Assembly (NCBI GenBank): GCA_033439795.1
Contig: JAUTDP010000003.1
Span: forward strand, 434,001-498,000
Source of the DNA: Sordaria brevicollis
Lineage: Eukaryota; Ascomycota; Sordariomycetes; Sordariales; Sordariaceae
Length of the DNA stretch: 64,000 nt
Direction: 5' to 3'
The position numbers and the translations under genes were made by a program. Shown here one piece after another: positions 1-11,324 of this stretch; the stretch's first letter is position 1, and the number at the start of each line of letters is the position of its first letter. Under the pieces are notes generated by a model. The model was not told the DNA's origin. It saw only the letters and a program-made list of their open reading frames with translations, and did not search any database.

Positions 1-1
1 G

Positions 2-184
2 GATGATGATGCGCCAAGGTATAAGAGTAAGAAGGAGAGGGCGTTCGATATGGTGGAGGATCCGAGCACTTGGAGGGATTGGGTGCCGGGTATGAACGGG
101 GGTGGACATGGCCACGCGGGACACGCGAGTGGGAGTGGGCATGGTGAAGGAAGCGGACACGGCGGAGTAACCAGGACGGTCTAG
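2..184 (+). CDS. C-terminal end of an unidentified protein (partial, runs off left edge)
   Basis: An open frame enters from the left edge and closes at TAG 182-184, giving about 60 residues. The readable part starts acidic, continues with a charged stretch (KSKKERAFDMVEDPSTW) and ends in a Gly/His/Ser-rich tail with several GHG and GHA triplets. I do not recognise the protein. The strong codon structure and the abrupt change to stop-rich sequence after 184 support a real last exon. No 3' neighbour on the same strand lies within 3.5 kb, so this is the end of an isolated gene whose body lies outside the window. Confidence 0.55.
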   Translation, partial: DDDAPRYKSKKERAFDMVEDPSTWRDWVPGMNGGGHGHAGHASGSGHGEGSGHGGVTRTV

Positions 185-3100
185 GGAGCTGTCTCGGTTG
201 TCTTTCGTAAGTGATACCATGAGATGAGGAATATGAGGTTCGATAAATACCAGGAGGAGCTGGCTAGTAACGATGGAATGGGTTAACGACCGGTTGTGTT
301 TTGTATACCTTTTTCCTTGGACAGTTAATTATGGTCTCTGGGTCCGGGGTCGTATAAGTATTGGCTGGGAGAGGAAGGGCGGCTCGGTGCTTTAATTTTA
401 AGATACCAAACCATATTATTTCAGTCAGTTATCGTTACGAAGTATTCGTTATATTGCTCAAACTCCAACGTCGTACTTGTTACACACGGTCTCTACCATT
501 GTTCGAGGCTTCAAAGCCGCTATAGGCTCCTAAGAGGCACTGTACCCTATCTCATACTTAGGTAAGTATTTACCCCATGGGTTCGTCTACAGTCGAACTC
601 CCATCTCCACCTGCAATTCTCTCCATCCGTCATAGACGGCCCCCATGCTGTGGGTCCCGTCAACTGCAGAGACGGAGATGATCATGTTGGTATTATTTCT
701 GGGCGTGCCGGGGTTATCGGTCGAATAGTCCGTTGACAACAACAGGGTGACTGGACTCGTGATTCTCTTCTATTTGATACGATGTCAGGACAAGAAAAGA
801 ATTACCAGAGGTGATGTTATGTTATGTTTCCAAAAGGTGTCTCTCCCGAGACTTGATGAGGAGAGAGCGCAAATACCGTAGCTCGCTCTTATTGTTGCCC
901 CAGGATGTGTAAATTACCGTATTATACTACAGCAGTAAGAAAGGATTGTCGAAACATGCTTCCATACCGTACGTAAATCTGCTTCGACTTTCAAACATCA
1001 CGTTGAACTCGTCAGAATGCGAGTGATTCTTTACCTGCTTTTCTCCTTGTTTGGCTTTTGATAGATAGGTATTGGTTGTTTGAACAGTTTTATAGATCTA
1101 TGAGTTCTTATCACGGCTTACGGTTCTTGCTGGGCTCTGTAGAAGGTAATCATTTGTTCTTGAATAAGGTACTCGAGCTTCTTGCCATTTTCTTGACATA
1201 TGTCCAACTTACTGAGCAACATCAAATCCCCAAGACAAAAAACGCATAGAACTCTCTCCATCAAGCCGTCATGTCAACCGCGGCGACCACAACTACGGCC
1301 CCCGGGCCCGTGTCGTGGTACATAGTGGTGGATGACGGAGCGGGATGAGATGAGGTGCATGGAAGGCCCGAAGCGCAACACCTCCAGAACCTCAAGACCT
1401 TCTCCACGGCCACGGGGGCCAACGGGGACGCCTGGGGACGCCTACTGGAAGGGACCGCCCTGTTAAATGCATGCAGCTCCAGCTTCTCTGCATGAGTGAC
1501 TTCGACGAACGAACGAGCGGTTCAGGTTGTTGTGATTGACGTTCTAATTCCCCCGTTGGACCCCGTTGGCTACCCCCGTCTGACCGGTATGGACCCCGGG
1601 CTTACATACATACACCAACCGGCCAGCTGGAATGCTAGAATGTCCCTGGGCTGGGAGGTGATAGGCATGTTGAGGCTACCAATTGCAGTGGATGGCTGGC
1701 AGCACGACGACGCGGACCCAGACTGTGAAGTGAAGGATGGGAAAACATGGAAAATGGTGATGGATGGTTGGTAGTGGGTTGGTGGGTTGCACTAACAGAG
1801 AAAGAGGAGCCCCAGTTGCTTGTGATGGGCAAGAGATACAATCATTGTGCCTTGAAACTATCTCCATAGACACGATCATGATGTAAGAGATGGTGTAAAT
1901 ATACGTCAACTATCTTTAGACTGAAGAGGATATACGGTAACGCTTCTCTATGTTTTGCAGATAACATCGACTTATGATGGAGTCTCTTGAGGTGTTCAAG
2001 TGTATAAAATGAAAAACGGTTAGTTTCGATAGTACCGCATCTGCTCATTCAACTGGGTTTTATCCCCCCTTGTCTTTTGCTAGCAAAATCTCGAGCAGCG
2101 TTGCATTTTGACCCGCAACATCGGCAGATCCTCCAATTTGGCAGATTCAACTGGCTCGGGTAGCAAAAAAGCGGGGGGAGATAAAACCCAGTTGAATGAG
2201 CAGATGCGGTATGAGCACTAACAGACCAAGGCCGGACATGTGCTCTGCCCGTGGTAATAAAATAAGCAGCCCCACAAGGCCACAGCTTCACGCCGGGTCC
2301 ATCCTTCTCCTGATTTAGCGCTCCCCCAGCAGGCATGACACACCTTGATGTGTAGGTACGGTCTCCCGTAATTTCACATTGGCCGTGCCATTCCATTTGG
2401 ACGTGTTCTTGGCGTGCGATTCTTTGAATCTTCCGGTCTCTCCCCTCGATCCCGTCCCATTCGAACCTCGAATCTGTTTCAAATTGGCCAGACCCTGGGG
2501 ATTTCAAGTTGACGAACACCTTCCCCCTTGGTTGTTGTTTAGAAGGTGAAATACCTTTACCTACCTTGGCTACTAGGTAGTGCACCGTGATCATAGCTCT
2601 ACCCTATTCAACCGGGAGCAATTACACTACCCATCTCCGGCCTGGCTACTATTACCTTACTCATCAAGCCGCAAGACAAGCCAGTCCAGTGGAAAAGGAA
2701 CAAGCTGGGGATCGACAACAACCAAGCCAGCTTCCAACGGGCCTGGGCAATTACACAATTACACGCCCATTTCGATCCCAATCCCAATCCCAACTCTAAT
2801 CGCAATTCCAATCCCAAATTCCCCCCGAACGTCCATCCCCCTTGTCGGCACACGGCGCCAGACTGACCGACCGACCGTTAACGAGACAAAACGAGAACGA
2901 GCGAGCGAGACTCCCACTTCCCACGCGCCCCAAGAGACAGACCCCGTCTAGAGGTATTACGTACTGTCATCCCGAAGACGTCTACTCTCTCCCGAGTCCC
3001 GTCCCGAATACATACATACACTACATACCTACCCGGACCTTGGCTCGGTAGCTTTGAGGTGGTACTGCGCGCGACAAGACAAGAAAAAAAAAAACAGACG

Positions 3101-3697
3101 AGTCCCGAACGTCACAATTCTCCAAGACCCCGACCGAACGAACATTCAGTCCATCCATGTTTGCATCTTCGACGACAGTAGTACCATCCTACGCCCACAA
3201 AGACGCTCTTTTTGTCCGCCGCCAATTCCCATAATAATCTCCTTTGGTTGCCTTTTTGGTCCTCCTCCCGCCCTTGTCGACAAGAATACTACATACCATC
3301 ATCTCCTTCCCACCACTCAACCAAAACCTACCTATTCTCGCTTCGATAGCTTGCGCCTCGCTCCATAACTTGGATACAATCATACGCCCGACTCTCTCAC
3401 TCTATCTACCAAGGTAGTAACTGCAGTCGTTGGAGGCCAGAAGAAGCGGATGCGGACCGGGTCCCGTCCCGACGGCGCGGAGTGATGCAGACGGCAAAAG
3501 GGAAGGCCGAGGCGCTTGGACGGAAAGCCAAGGTGTGTGTGTGTGTGTGTGTGAGAAAGAGAGATGTGATGCTTGGGTTGCGTTGCGCTGCGTTGCTTTG
3601 GCTACCTTCGATCGATCGAAGCCTTGCTTGCTTACTCCCCCCCACAACCCCTAATCCCATCCATCCCATTCATCCGTACGATTACAATATTGCAGGA
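185..3697. other. gene-free stretch with 3' flank of the left gene and long leader of the kinase gene
   Basis: No reading frame here has convincing coding character. Several frames of 60-180 codons overlap on both strands without recognisable motifs. Contents: a fold-back element (2033-2211, listed separately); a run of CCAAT/CCCAA-type direct repeats around 2775-2825; a pyrimidine-rich, C/A-rich tract from about 2830 to 3400 that looks like a promoter and 5' leader; and a (GT)n run near 3533-3552. The bases just before the kinase ATG (ATTGCAG at 3689-3695) look like a splice acceptor, so the kinase transcript probably has a 5'UTR intron ending there. Confidence 0.5.
2033..2211. mobile_element. 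fold-back / MITE-like element with about 50-bp inverted repeats
   Basis: The arm beginning TACCGCATCTGCTCATTCAA at 2033 is repeated as its reverse complement ending at 2211. The match runs through a TTTTATC-C6 block and on to TTTTTGCTA with only small indels, so each arm is about 50 bp around a spacer of about 80 bp. Both ends carry TA immediately outside CCGCATC, which fits a TA target duplication of the Tc1/mariner type. There is no coding capacity. At 179 bp it is shorter than the length usually needed for RIP and shows no RIP signature. No second copy was found in this window. Confidence 0.55.
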
Positions 3698-6600
3698 ATG
3701 GGAGTGCTGACACTGCGGTCCTGTCCACCACAGCTTGCGAGTTCATATCAGGAGTTGCTCGAGTAGGTTTTATCCCATCAAGTTTTCTTGGACGAAAGAA
3801 GTCGCAATTGGCTGACCTTATTCCTGTCGTCTCTTCCGTCGCGCAGCGAGTTCTCGAGCAAAGACCTACGATCGGTTGGAAACTATACCCTCGGGCGATT
3901 AATCGGCAAAGGATCCTTCGGAAAGGTCTACTTGGCCACCCATAAACTAACAAATGGCTCCAAGGTGCGTTGTTGCGCTGGTGGCTTGGTCCCTCGAAAG
4001 CCTCTTTTGTTCCTTTCCGAGACACTCGAAGCTAATCTTTGTTCTTTCGGTCGCATAAACAGGTCGTTCTCAAGTCAGCCAACAAAGATGACACAAACCT
4101 CGCTCGCGAAATCCATCACCATCGCCAATTCGTACACCCGCACATCGCGCGACTATACGAGGTGGTCGTGACGGAGAATCTGGTGTGGATGGTGCTAGAA
4201 TATTGCCCAGGTACGAAAAACACACGCAAGAACCGAGGTCTCTTCCACCCGTATGCGCCCTCTCTAAATTACATTGATGTGTTTCACAGGAGACGAACTG
4301 TATAATTACCTTCTCCAGCATGGCAAACTGTCAGTGGACAAGGTTCAGAGGATCTTTGCGCAACTGGTGGGCGCCGTGTGCTACGTCCACCGACAATCCT
4401 GTGTCCATCGAGATCTGAAACTGGAAAACATCCTCCTCGACAAACACGAGAACGTCAAGCTATGCGACTTTGGTTTCACGCGCGAATATGAGGGCAAGGC
4501 CAACTACCTGCAGACCTTTTGCGGTACCATCTGCTACTCGGCTCCGGAAATGCTAAAGGGCGAAAAGTATGCGGGCGAAAAGGTGGACGTTTGGAGCTTG
4601 GGAGTCATCCTTTACGCCCTCCTCTGCGGCGAGCTTCCATTCGACGACGATGATGAGCAGGTTACCCGACGAAAGATCCTGAGCGAGGAACCAGATTATC
4701 CTGACACCCTTCCGGTCGATGCGCTGTCTCTTTTAAAGAAGTTGCTGTCGAAACGACCCCTAATACGACCGTCCCTACCCGATATCCTCGCCCACCCCTT
4801 TCTTGCCGAATATGCGCCTCAACAACAAGAGATTCTGAAACTCGAGCAACCGCCGCCGTTCTCGACACCACTTGAAAAGGAGACGTTACATCGGATGCGA
4901 AGCGCTGGTGTGGATACCGAGGCCGTGATCGAGAGCGTCATAGCTCAAAAGTGCGACGCCCTAGCTGGCTGGTGGACGTTGCTGATCGAAAAGGAGGAAC
5001 GGAAGGCGGCGAGGAGGGAGCGAAAACGCAGGGAAAAGGAGGAGAACAGGAACTCGAGACGATTTTCCCAGGCGTCCAGTCGGCTCAATGCCTTGGCTAC
5101 GGTGGAAGAATCGCAATATGCCCAGTTCGGAGACGTACCACAAAGACCACGAGGGCGGAGCGAGAGGAGACGGAGCGGACCCTACCCGACTTTGCTCATA
5201 CCGGATATGCCCAGCATGGCCAACTTTCCAGACTATCCCAGAAGCGCGACTGAGCCTCGCAGTCCGATTGAAGGCGACATGCCACCACCGCCGGTTGATA
5301 AGGACTCGATAAGGGGCAGATCTACCAGCTCGTCACGACATAGGAAGCCGATTCCTCCGCCCAAGGAGGGTATTCTGAGGAGTGCGCGGTCAAGAGGATC
5401 TACTCTACATCTGGTCACTACGAGTGAAGTTCTGGACTTGAACGGCTCTCTGCAGCTGCCTGATGACCAAAATCAGGTAAAGAAGAGGCCGTCTAAAACC
5501 AAGATATTCTGGAAGAACTGGACCCATTGGCTCTTTGAGAGTACGCGGCGGCACAAAAACTCACAGAAGCGCGCCAGTCAGTCGACCCCTAACCTGGCGG
5601 ATAAGGCGGCCGTGCAAAGTGCGAATAACGGCAAATCGAAGGATGGAGAGAGCCCACGTCCGCAGACGAGCAAGTATCCAGCAGCGAGCTCGCCCATCAC
5701 AGCGGGCACGGCTGGCCTACCTAAGGGTGTGGTGGCCAACGGCTACGCTAGCAAGGCATCGCCGGCTCTCTCTGCAAGCTCTGCTCCGTTTAAAAACAGT
5801 AACGCTTCTGTTGGCCTTTCAAGCTCGTTACCGTCTTCACTGCCACCAATTCCACGTACATACACGTCAGGGTCTTATAAGCGACAGTCCCTGTCACCAT
5901 CACCGCTAACACCGCGCTCCACCATGCGACGAGCATCCGGCACCGCCGGTCTTCGCGGCAGGAAGTCTACCTCTTCGTCGGTCTCCTCCATCCGCTCCAT
6001 GCACCACACCCACCATCACTCCCACAGCAAAGCCAGTTCTACCTCATCCAACAACTCGGTTTCCACCTCGGTTTCAAAATCCGCTCTACAAGCCAGCCGC
6101 AGTCCGCACCACTCCGTCAAGGTCCTCCCAGCCACGCCAACAACCGTCGGTTTCCCCAGTAACATCCGCTACGTCCGCGACCGTACCGGTCCGCCCCTAG
6201 GCATCGGCAGCATCGGCGGTCCCAGTCTCTTCGCCAACCCGCCCAGCGACTACGGTTCTTCCTCCGATAACGGCCGTCTCAACGCCCCCTTTCTCGGTAA
6301 CGGCGGCGGCGGCGGCGGCGGCGGTCTTTCGGCTCTCAACACCAACACGCAGTACTACCACCTCCCACCCGCCCCTGGCTCGCCTAACCCCTTCGCTGGA
6401 CTCGGCTCAGGAGGCTACTTTGGTCCTAGAGGAGCAGGCGCCGGGTCGCCTGTCGTTGGCCCCGGCGGGCATGGCGGTGTCATGTTCGCCAAGCGGAAGA
6501 AGAATATCTTCAAGGGGCCGATGCTTAATTTTGGCGGCGGTGCTGGAAGCAATGCGGGTAGCAGGCAGAGAGGAGATGTTGGTGAAAGGAGTAGTAGCGG

Positions 6601-7537
6601 CGCATCCGGGTCTGGAGCTTCGGCGAGTCATTCTAGGAGTGCGAGCGCTAGCGGCCTTGGACGAAGGAGCGGGGAGATTACGATCCAGGAGGAGGAAGAG
6701 CCTGGTGAAGAGGAGGAGGAGGAAAGCCATCATACCCAGGGTGGATATGGCGGTGTTGGAGGAGGATATACCAGTGCGTGGGCCGGAAGCCGGACAGGCG
6801 CCGGCTGGGGAGGGCCGGAAATGGGAGGGATGCAAGAAGAAGACGAGGTGGAAGAGGTGGACAGTTTCAGTCCCATCATCAGCGGCCCCGGAGAAATTAT
6901 TGAGGAGAGAATCATCGAAGATGGTGAAGATGAAGATGAAGACGAAGACGCTGAGGAGAGCGCAGATGAGGGAACGATTACGGATCAGCGATCGAGAAGG
7001 TCGAGACCTAGGTCGCAGGATCTGGATCTGGATCTTGATCGTGATCTTGATGACGACGAAGACCGTTCCGTCCATTCTATTCCTGCCAATGATGTCAGGT
7101 CACCGAACTTGATCTCAAACACATTCCCTACCCCGAACTCGAACTCGAACCCGACGCAAACTCAGACTCAGACTCCAACACGCCCGAATATGCTCCAGGA
7201 AGAGGACGAAGAAGAAGACGTAAACGAGGGTTTCAAAGGTCTTGGTTACGATGTCGGAATCGCGATAACTACCGATTCGAACAATCATCGTTTAAGCACT
7301 GGCGCTGAACCTTCGACCTCGACTATTCGTGTTGTGCCCGAGCAACAACAAGGTGGATCATCATCCTCACGCTTTGGTCATGGTCACGGTCACAGGAGGG
7401 GATGGAGTAATGGCGGTAGCAGTGGTGTAAGCCGCGGTGGAAGTAATAACGGAGGAGGAAATAATCATAATGGTGGAGAGGGTGGAGAAGGAAGTGCTGC
7501 TGGCAGTGGCAACAGTCCAACAAAGGTTAGCAGATGA
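3698..7537 (+). CDS. Serine/threonine protein kinase with long disordered C-terminal tail
   Basis: Four exons: 3698-3762, 3847-3964, 4063-4210 and 4290-7537, joined by canonical GT-AG introns, giving 1,192 residues. The kinase domain occupies roughly residues 33-290. Visible motifs are the glycine loop GKGSFGKVYLA, VVLK with the ATP lysine, HRDLKLEN, the DFG equivalent DFGF, APEML and DVWSLGVILYALLCGELPF. The fold is CAMK/AMPK-like, nearest in character to fungal Kin4/Frk1 or YPL150W-type kinases; assignment within that group is inferred. The remaining 900 residues are low complexity: basic/Ser-rich, a Gly8 run, then Glu/Asp runs and Gly/Ser/Asn-rich sequence, with many possible phosphosites. 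The start is the first ATG that places the glycine loop in frame, just downstream of a likely leader-intron acceptor. Both neighbours are more than 1 kb away. Confidence 0.88.
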
Positions 7538-9005
7538 CGGTTAGTGAGGCGGGCCTTGCATATGACTAATAAGTAAAAAGTAGTAGTAGTAGTAGTAGTG
7601 TGTGAGTGTCGTGTATGAGGAGGTGGATAAGAGGAGGTTGGGCGACAGTAGGGCCGCCAAGCAAGGAACGAATTGAGGTAGGAACTGGGTTTGAGGGAGT
7701 GATTGATGGATGGATACCCCTGAAAGTTGATTTTTGCTGGCTGTTGAAATTAGGTGGGCAAGGGGGCGGGGGGGAAGGAGCAAGTCCTGTTGGCTGATAC
7801 CACTTCACTTACGCTTACACTTTTTTTTTTTCTTTTCTTCTGTTAACTTATTGTTTATACAAACTTTGTACATATAACCACACATGTACCATACCATACC
7901 CATACCCACAGATAGATGATTACTTACTACTACTATATAGCTGGCCCCGCGGACTGAATGGTTGGACACGGGAAAGGGGAGGGGGGAAAAAGGACACAGG
8001 AGATGGGAGGTTGTGGAGGGGCTTGGGTCCTGTTGTTTTTTCTTCTTCTTATTCTGCGACACTTCACTTCACTTCACTTCACTTCTTCTATTCAGAGAGA
8101 GAGAGAGCAAGGCCCGCCTCACTTTTACTTGTTTTACTTTGTTCGGTTTGCTTCTTGTCTTGTTTAGAATGTTAAGATACCATTTTATTGTTTTGTTCTA
8201 GTCTTTTTGATACCTTATTTAAGTAATGACTTGTTAATTCAGCGGAGAGGGCTGGAAGTGCGGGAGAAGGAAAATCATGGAAAGTGAAGAGCACACGAAT
8301 AGGCTCCAGGTGGACTGTCAGAGGGGTGTGGGCAGATAGATGGAGGTCTTTGAGTTGTTTGGGGAAAGAGAAGTTGATACTAACCGTAATTACTAACTGT
8401 TAATACCAACGATGGTTTAAAACTGTGGATCACAATAAATGGCGATATCAATGGACATATGTAGATTTGTTGTGCTGACTCGTCACAGAACTCATATTTC
8501 CCTAATCACACATGGCTCACCGGGCGTTTTTGATGTTGAGTGCGCGCTCTTCATTCACCATTTGCATTGGAGGGGAAGGCTTAGTAGCGTTGATTGCCTT
8601 TCACAGTCTGTCCTCTCGTGTCGCAAGCATACCTAACTATAAGCAAATTATAAGAATCATCCTTAAAAACCAGGCAAGAACGATGAGATGGTTGGTGACT
8701 TTGAAGTAATTGGTATATGCTAAACCGGCTATCAAAATGCAAAACTTCCCTAACTAAAGCGACAATATCCTCCCCGGTGGTATCAAACCGTTCCTCCCTC
8801 ATACTCTCCAAACGCTAGATATATGGATATGTATTTACAAAAGAAATTTTGTTTTCCAAAAAGACAAACTATGAAATTAGATTCTGAAGCTGACCTATGC
8901 AGCTCCTCCTCCTCTCCCCTTCTCCCATGCTTTTCTTCACATTCCTCTCTCCCTCTCCCGCTTCCTTTCACCCACATCAACTTCTGATGTGTCCGAGTGA
9001 ACTAC
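7538..9005. other. intergenic region between convergent kinase and secreted-protein genes
   Basis: Convergent 3' flanks. It holds an (AGT)n microsatellite at about 7580-7600, a run of ACTTC pentamers at about 8062-8087 followed by (GA)n, and several AT-rich patches suitable for polyadenylation. No frame shows coding character. Confidence 0.5.
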
Positions 9006-11324
9006 CTAAACAGCACTAGCAACAGCCGGCTCCGCCACCGTCACCGTCTCCTTCACCGTCTGCGTTTCCGTCACCGTAGTCATCTCATTATGAATCAACG
9101 TATCCGTCACCCTCACCGTCTCCTTCTTCGTCTCGGTAACCGTCTCCTTCTTCGTTTCCGTAACCGTAGTCGTCTCCTTAACAACCTCGCCCCTGATAGT
9201 AGCGGTGACAGTTTGGAACTTGCTCTCCGTCTGCGTAGCAGTGGCAGTGGCAGTGGCAGTTTCCGTTACCGTGACAGAGACTGAGACGGTGACAGCAGGT
9301 TCACTACCGGAAGGAGCAGCAGCAGCTGCTAGCTTGACATGATTTCCGTTCAGGATCTCCTTACCAGAGTCAGGATGGGAGTACTGAGCCGGTTTGAACA
9401 ACCGGTCGACGGTGGCCCAGTATTGCGCCTTTGTGTCAACCTCCACAGGGGCAGAAGAGGGGGCGGCGGTGACTTCGGCGGGAGCAGCAGCGAGCTTGAT
9501 GTTGATACCCTTGACGCTAACAGCAGCATCGGGGGCTTCGGTAGGCGCGGGAATGGTTTCGTCGTCGTCGTAGGAGATCAAGTCGGTGATGGTGTTGGTG
9601 ACGGGGATGATGACGAGGGGGTCGTCGTCTTCTTCGGTGGTGGTGGGTTTGGGAGCTTGGGTAATGCTGGTGCTCGGAGCGGAAGCGGAAGAAGTGGTGA
9701 TGGGGGCGCTGCTAGTAAGGGGGGCGGAGGTGGGAACGCTGCTGATGAAGATGCTGCTGCTGCTGGTGGTTGTGGTTGTGGTAGGAGCAGGAGCGGATGA
9801 TGAGATGATGACCGAGGAGCCTAAGGTGTGGTTAGCAATGATATGAAATGAGGATATGAAAGGCGACTTACTGCTACTGGCAATAGTCTCCGAGACGGTC
9901 TCAGTCGACAAAGCAACACTGCTCGAACTGAGGCTCAGAGTAGAGGTCGGCTCAACACTGCTGGCAGAAGACGAAGTCGAAGAAGAAGCCGAAGAAGACA
10001 CAGCCCCCGAAACAACAAAAGTCGAATGCGCCGAGCTAGGAATAGTGAAAGTAACCGGATAAGTACTTCCACCATCCGTAACAGTGGCAATCACCGTGAT
10101 GAGCTTCTCACCGCCGGTGGTGGTGGGAGGGGGCAGGCTCTCCGAGGCAGACGAGGAGGTGACCAAAAGAGGTGGCTGGACAGCAATGACACTTGACGAA
10201 GACATAGTCGTAGGCGCCACCGAGACAATGCTCGACGAAGTAGTGACAGGCTCACTCGACGAAGATACCGCCGGCGGAAGAGCAGGAGCAACAACAGTAA
10301 CAGTCACCGTCACCGGCGCCACGCTCTGCGTAACCTTTGTCGTGCCAGTAACAGTCGTGGCGTATCCCTCTCCCTCACCCTCACCTCCAGACGGAGCAGC
10401 AGGAACCGTCATCGTAACAGTCCCCGAAGACTCCGTAACCTTGGCTGTGCTCGTAACAGTCACTTCGGATCCAGCTGCCCCAGAAGACGAAGCACCAGCA
10501 GGAGGCACCGTAACCGTCGTCGTCCCAGCAGATTGCGTAACCAACACAGTCGAAGTAACCTCCACCTCACTTCCTGCACCTCCTCCACCCCCACTGTTTC
10601 CAGCACCAGGTCCAACAGGGGCAGCAACAGGCGCCAAAACCTTGGCCGCCTCATCCGGCTCGTAGCAATCAATCACCACGCCCTCGACCGTAGTCATGGG
10701 CATGACGAAACACTTCTTTCCAGAATCGCACTGCCCGATGTTGAACTTCCCCTGGCTGTTGCAGTAGGCGCGGCCACCTTGGACGCAAGCAGCTTGGCCG
10801 GGGGTGCAGGGTGTGTTCGCGGTTAAGGAGGAGAATTGCTCGTTGTAGCGCCGGGCGTCGGCGATGTTGCGGGCGTAGACCTCGGGGGAGACGGTGGTGG
10901 TTGCGGACGGCAGGGCGCCGGTGACGGCGGTGGGGAGGTTGGAGAGGATGTTGCCGTTGGCTTGTGAAGGGGCGGTTGAGGCGGAGGCGGATGAGGCGGA
11001 TGGGGCGGATGATGATGAAGCTGATGATACCGTTACGAATACTCCTCCGGGTACCCCTCCAGCGGATGTTGACGATGACTTTCCAAAGTCACTAGGAAAG
11101 TCGGTTGTGACTCCGATGAAACCTGGTATCGTGTAAGACACCACTATTGTTGTTGATCCATCACCACCACTTCCTGTCGTAGAATGATCCTCCCCATCAT
11201 GTCTCCTCTCCACTGACGCCTGACTCTGTTGTACTGGGCGACTTCTGAGAGGACCAGCCTCAGCAGCAGTTGCCAGAAGGCCAGCGACGAGAGCGCCGAG
11301 CTTTATTGTTGTGGTAGGGCGCAT
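9006..11324 (-). CDS. Secreted Ser/Thr-rich cell-surface protein with CBM19-like chitin-binding module
   Basis: The ATG at 11324 opens a frame to the stop at 9006. An intron at 9821-9871 (GTAAGT, GCTAAC, TTAG; 51 nt, no stop inside) is best removed, giving 755 residues. Residues 1-23 are a clear signal peptide ending AAEA. Around residues 155-225 a six-cysteine-type block (TPCTPGQAACV, AYCNSQGKFNIGQC, KKCFVMP, DCYEP) resembles family 19 carbohydrate-binding modules of fungal chitinases. The rest is Ser/Thr/Val-rich, with TVTVT and VTETKKETVTET repeats typical of heavily O-glycosylated wall proteins. No GPI signal is obvious at the C-terminus (ending VASAV). No catalytic domain is visible, so a wall or chitin-binding role is inferred, not shown. 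A (CAA)n tract lies in the leader. Confidence 0.8.
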   Translation of the reverse strand: MRPTTTIKLGALVAGLLATAAEAGPLRSRPVQQSQASVERRHDGEDHSTTGSGGDGSTTIVVSYTIPGFIGVTTDFPSDFGKSSSTSAGGVPGGVFVTVSSASSSSAPSASSASASTAPSQANGNILSNLPTAVTGALPSATTTVSPEVYARNIADARRYNEQFSSLTANTPCTPGQAACVQGGRAYCNSQGKFNIGQCDSGKKCFVMPMTTVEGVVIDCYEPDEAAKVLAPVAAPVGPGAGNSGGGGGAGSEVEVTSTVLVTQSAGTTTVTVPPAGASSSGAAGSEVTVTSTAKVTESSGTVTMTVPAAPSGGEGEGEGYATTVTGTTKVTQSVAPVTVTVTVVAPALPPAVSSSSEPVTTSSSIVSVAPTTMSSSSVIAVQPPLLVTSSSASESLPPPTTTGGEKLITVIATVTDGGSTYPVTFTIPSSAHSTFVVSGAVSSSASSSTSSSASSVEPTSTLSLSSSSVALSTETVSETIASSSKSPFISSFHIIANHTLGSSVIISSSAPAPTTTTTTSSSSIFISSVPTSAPLTSSAPITTSSASAPSTSITQAPKPTTTEEDDDPLVIIPVTNTITDLISYDDDETIPAPTEAPDAAVSVKGINIKLAAAPAEVTAAPSSAPVEVDTKAQYWATVDRLFKPAQYSHPDSGKEILNGNHVKLAAAAAPSGSEPAVTVSVSVTVTETATATATATQTESKFQTVTATIRGEVVKETTTVTETKKETVTETKKETVRVTDTLIHNEMTTVTETQTVKETVTVAEPAVASAV

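Noticed and set aside
2049..2594. 181-codon - strand frame over the fold-back element
   Set aside because: It runs through the fold-back element and shows no conserved features; likely chance.
10084..10665. 193-codon + strand frame opposite the secreted-protein gene
   Set aside because: Antisense shadow of a Ser/Thr/Val repeat-rich coding region.
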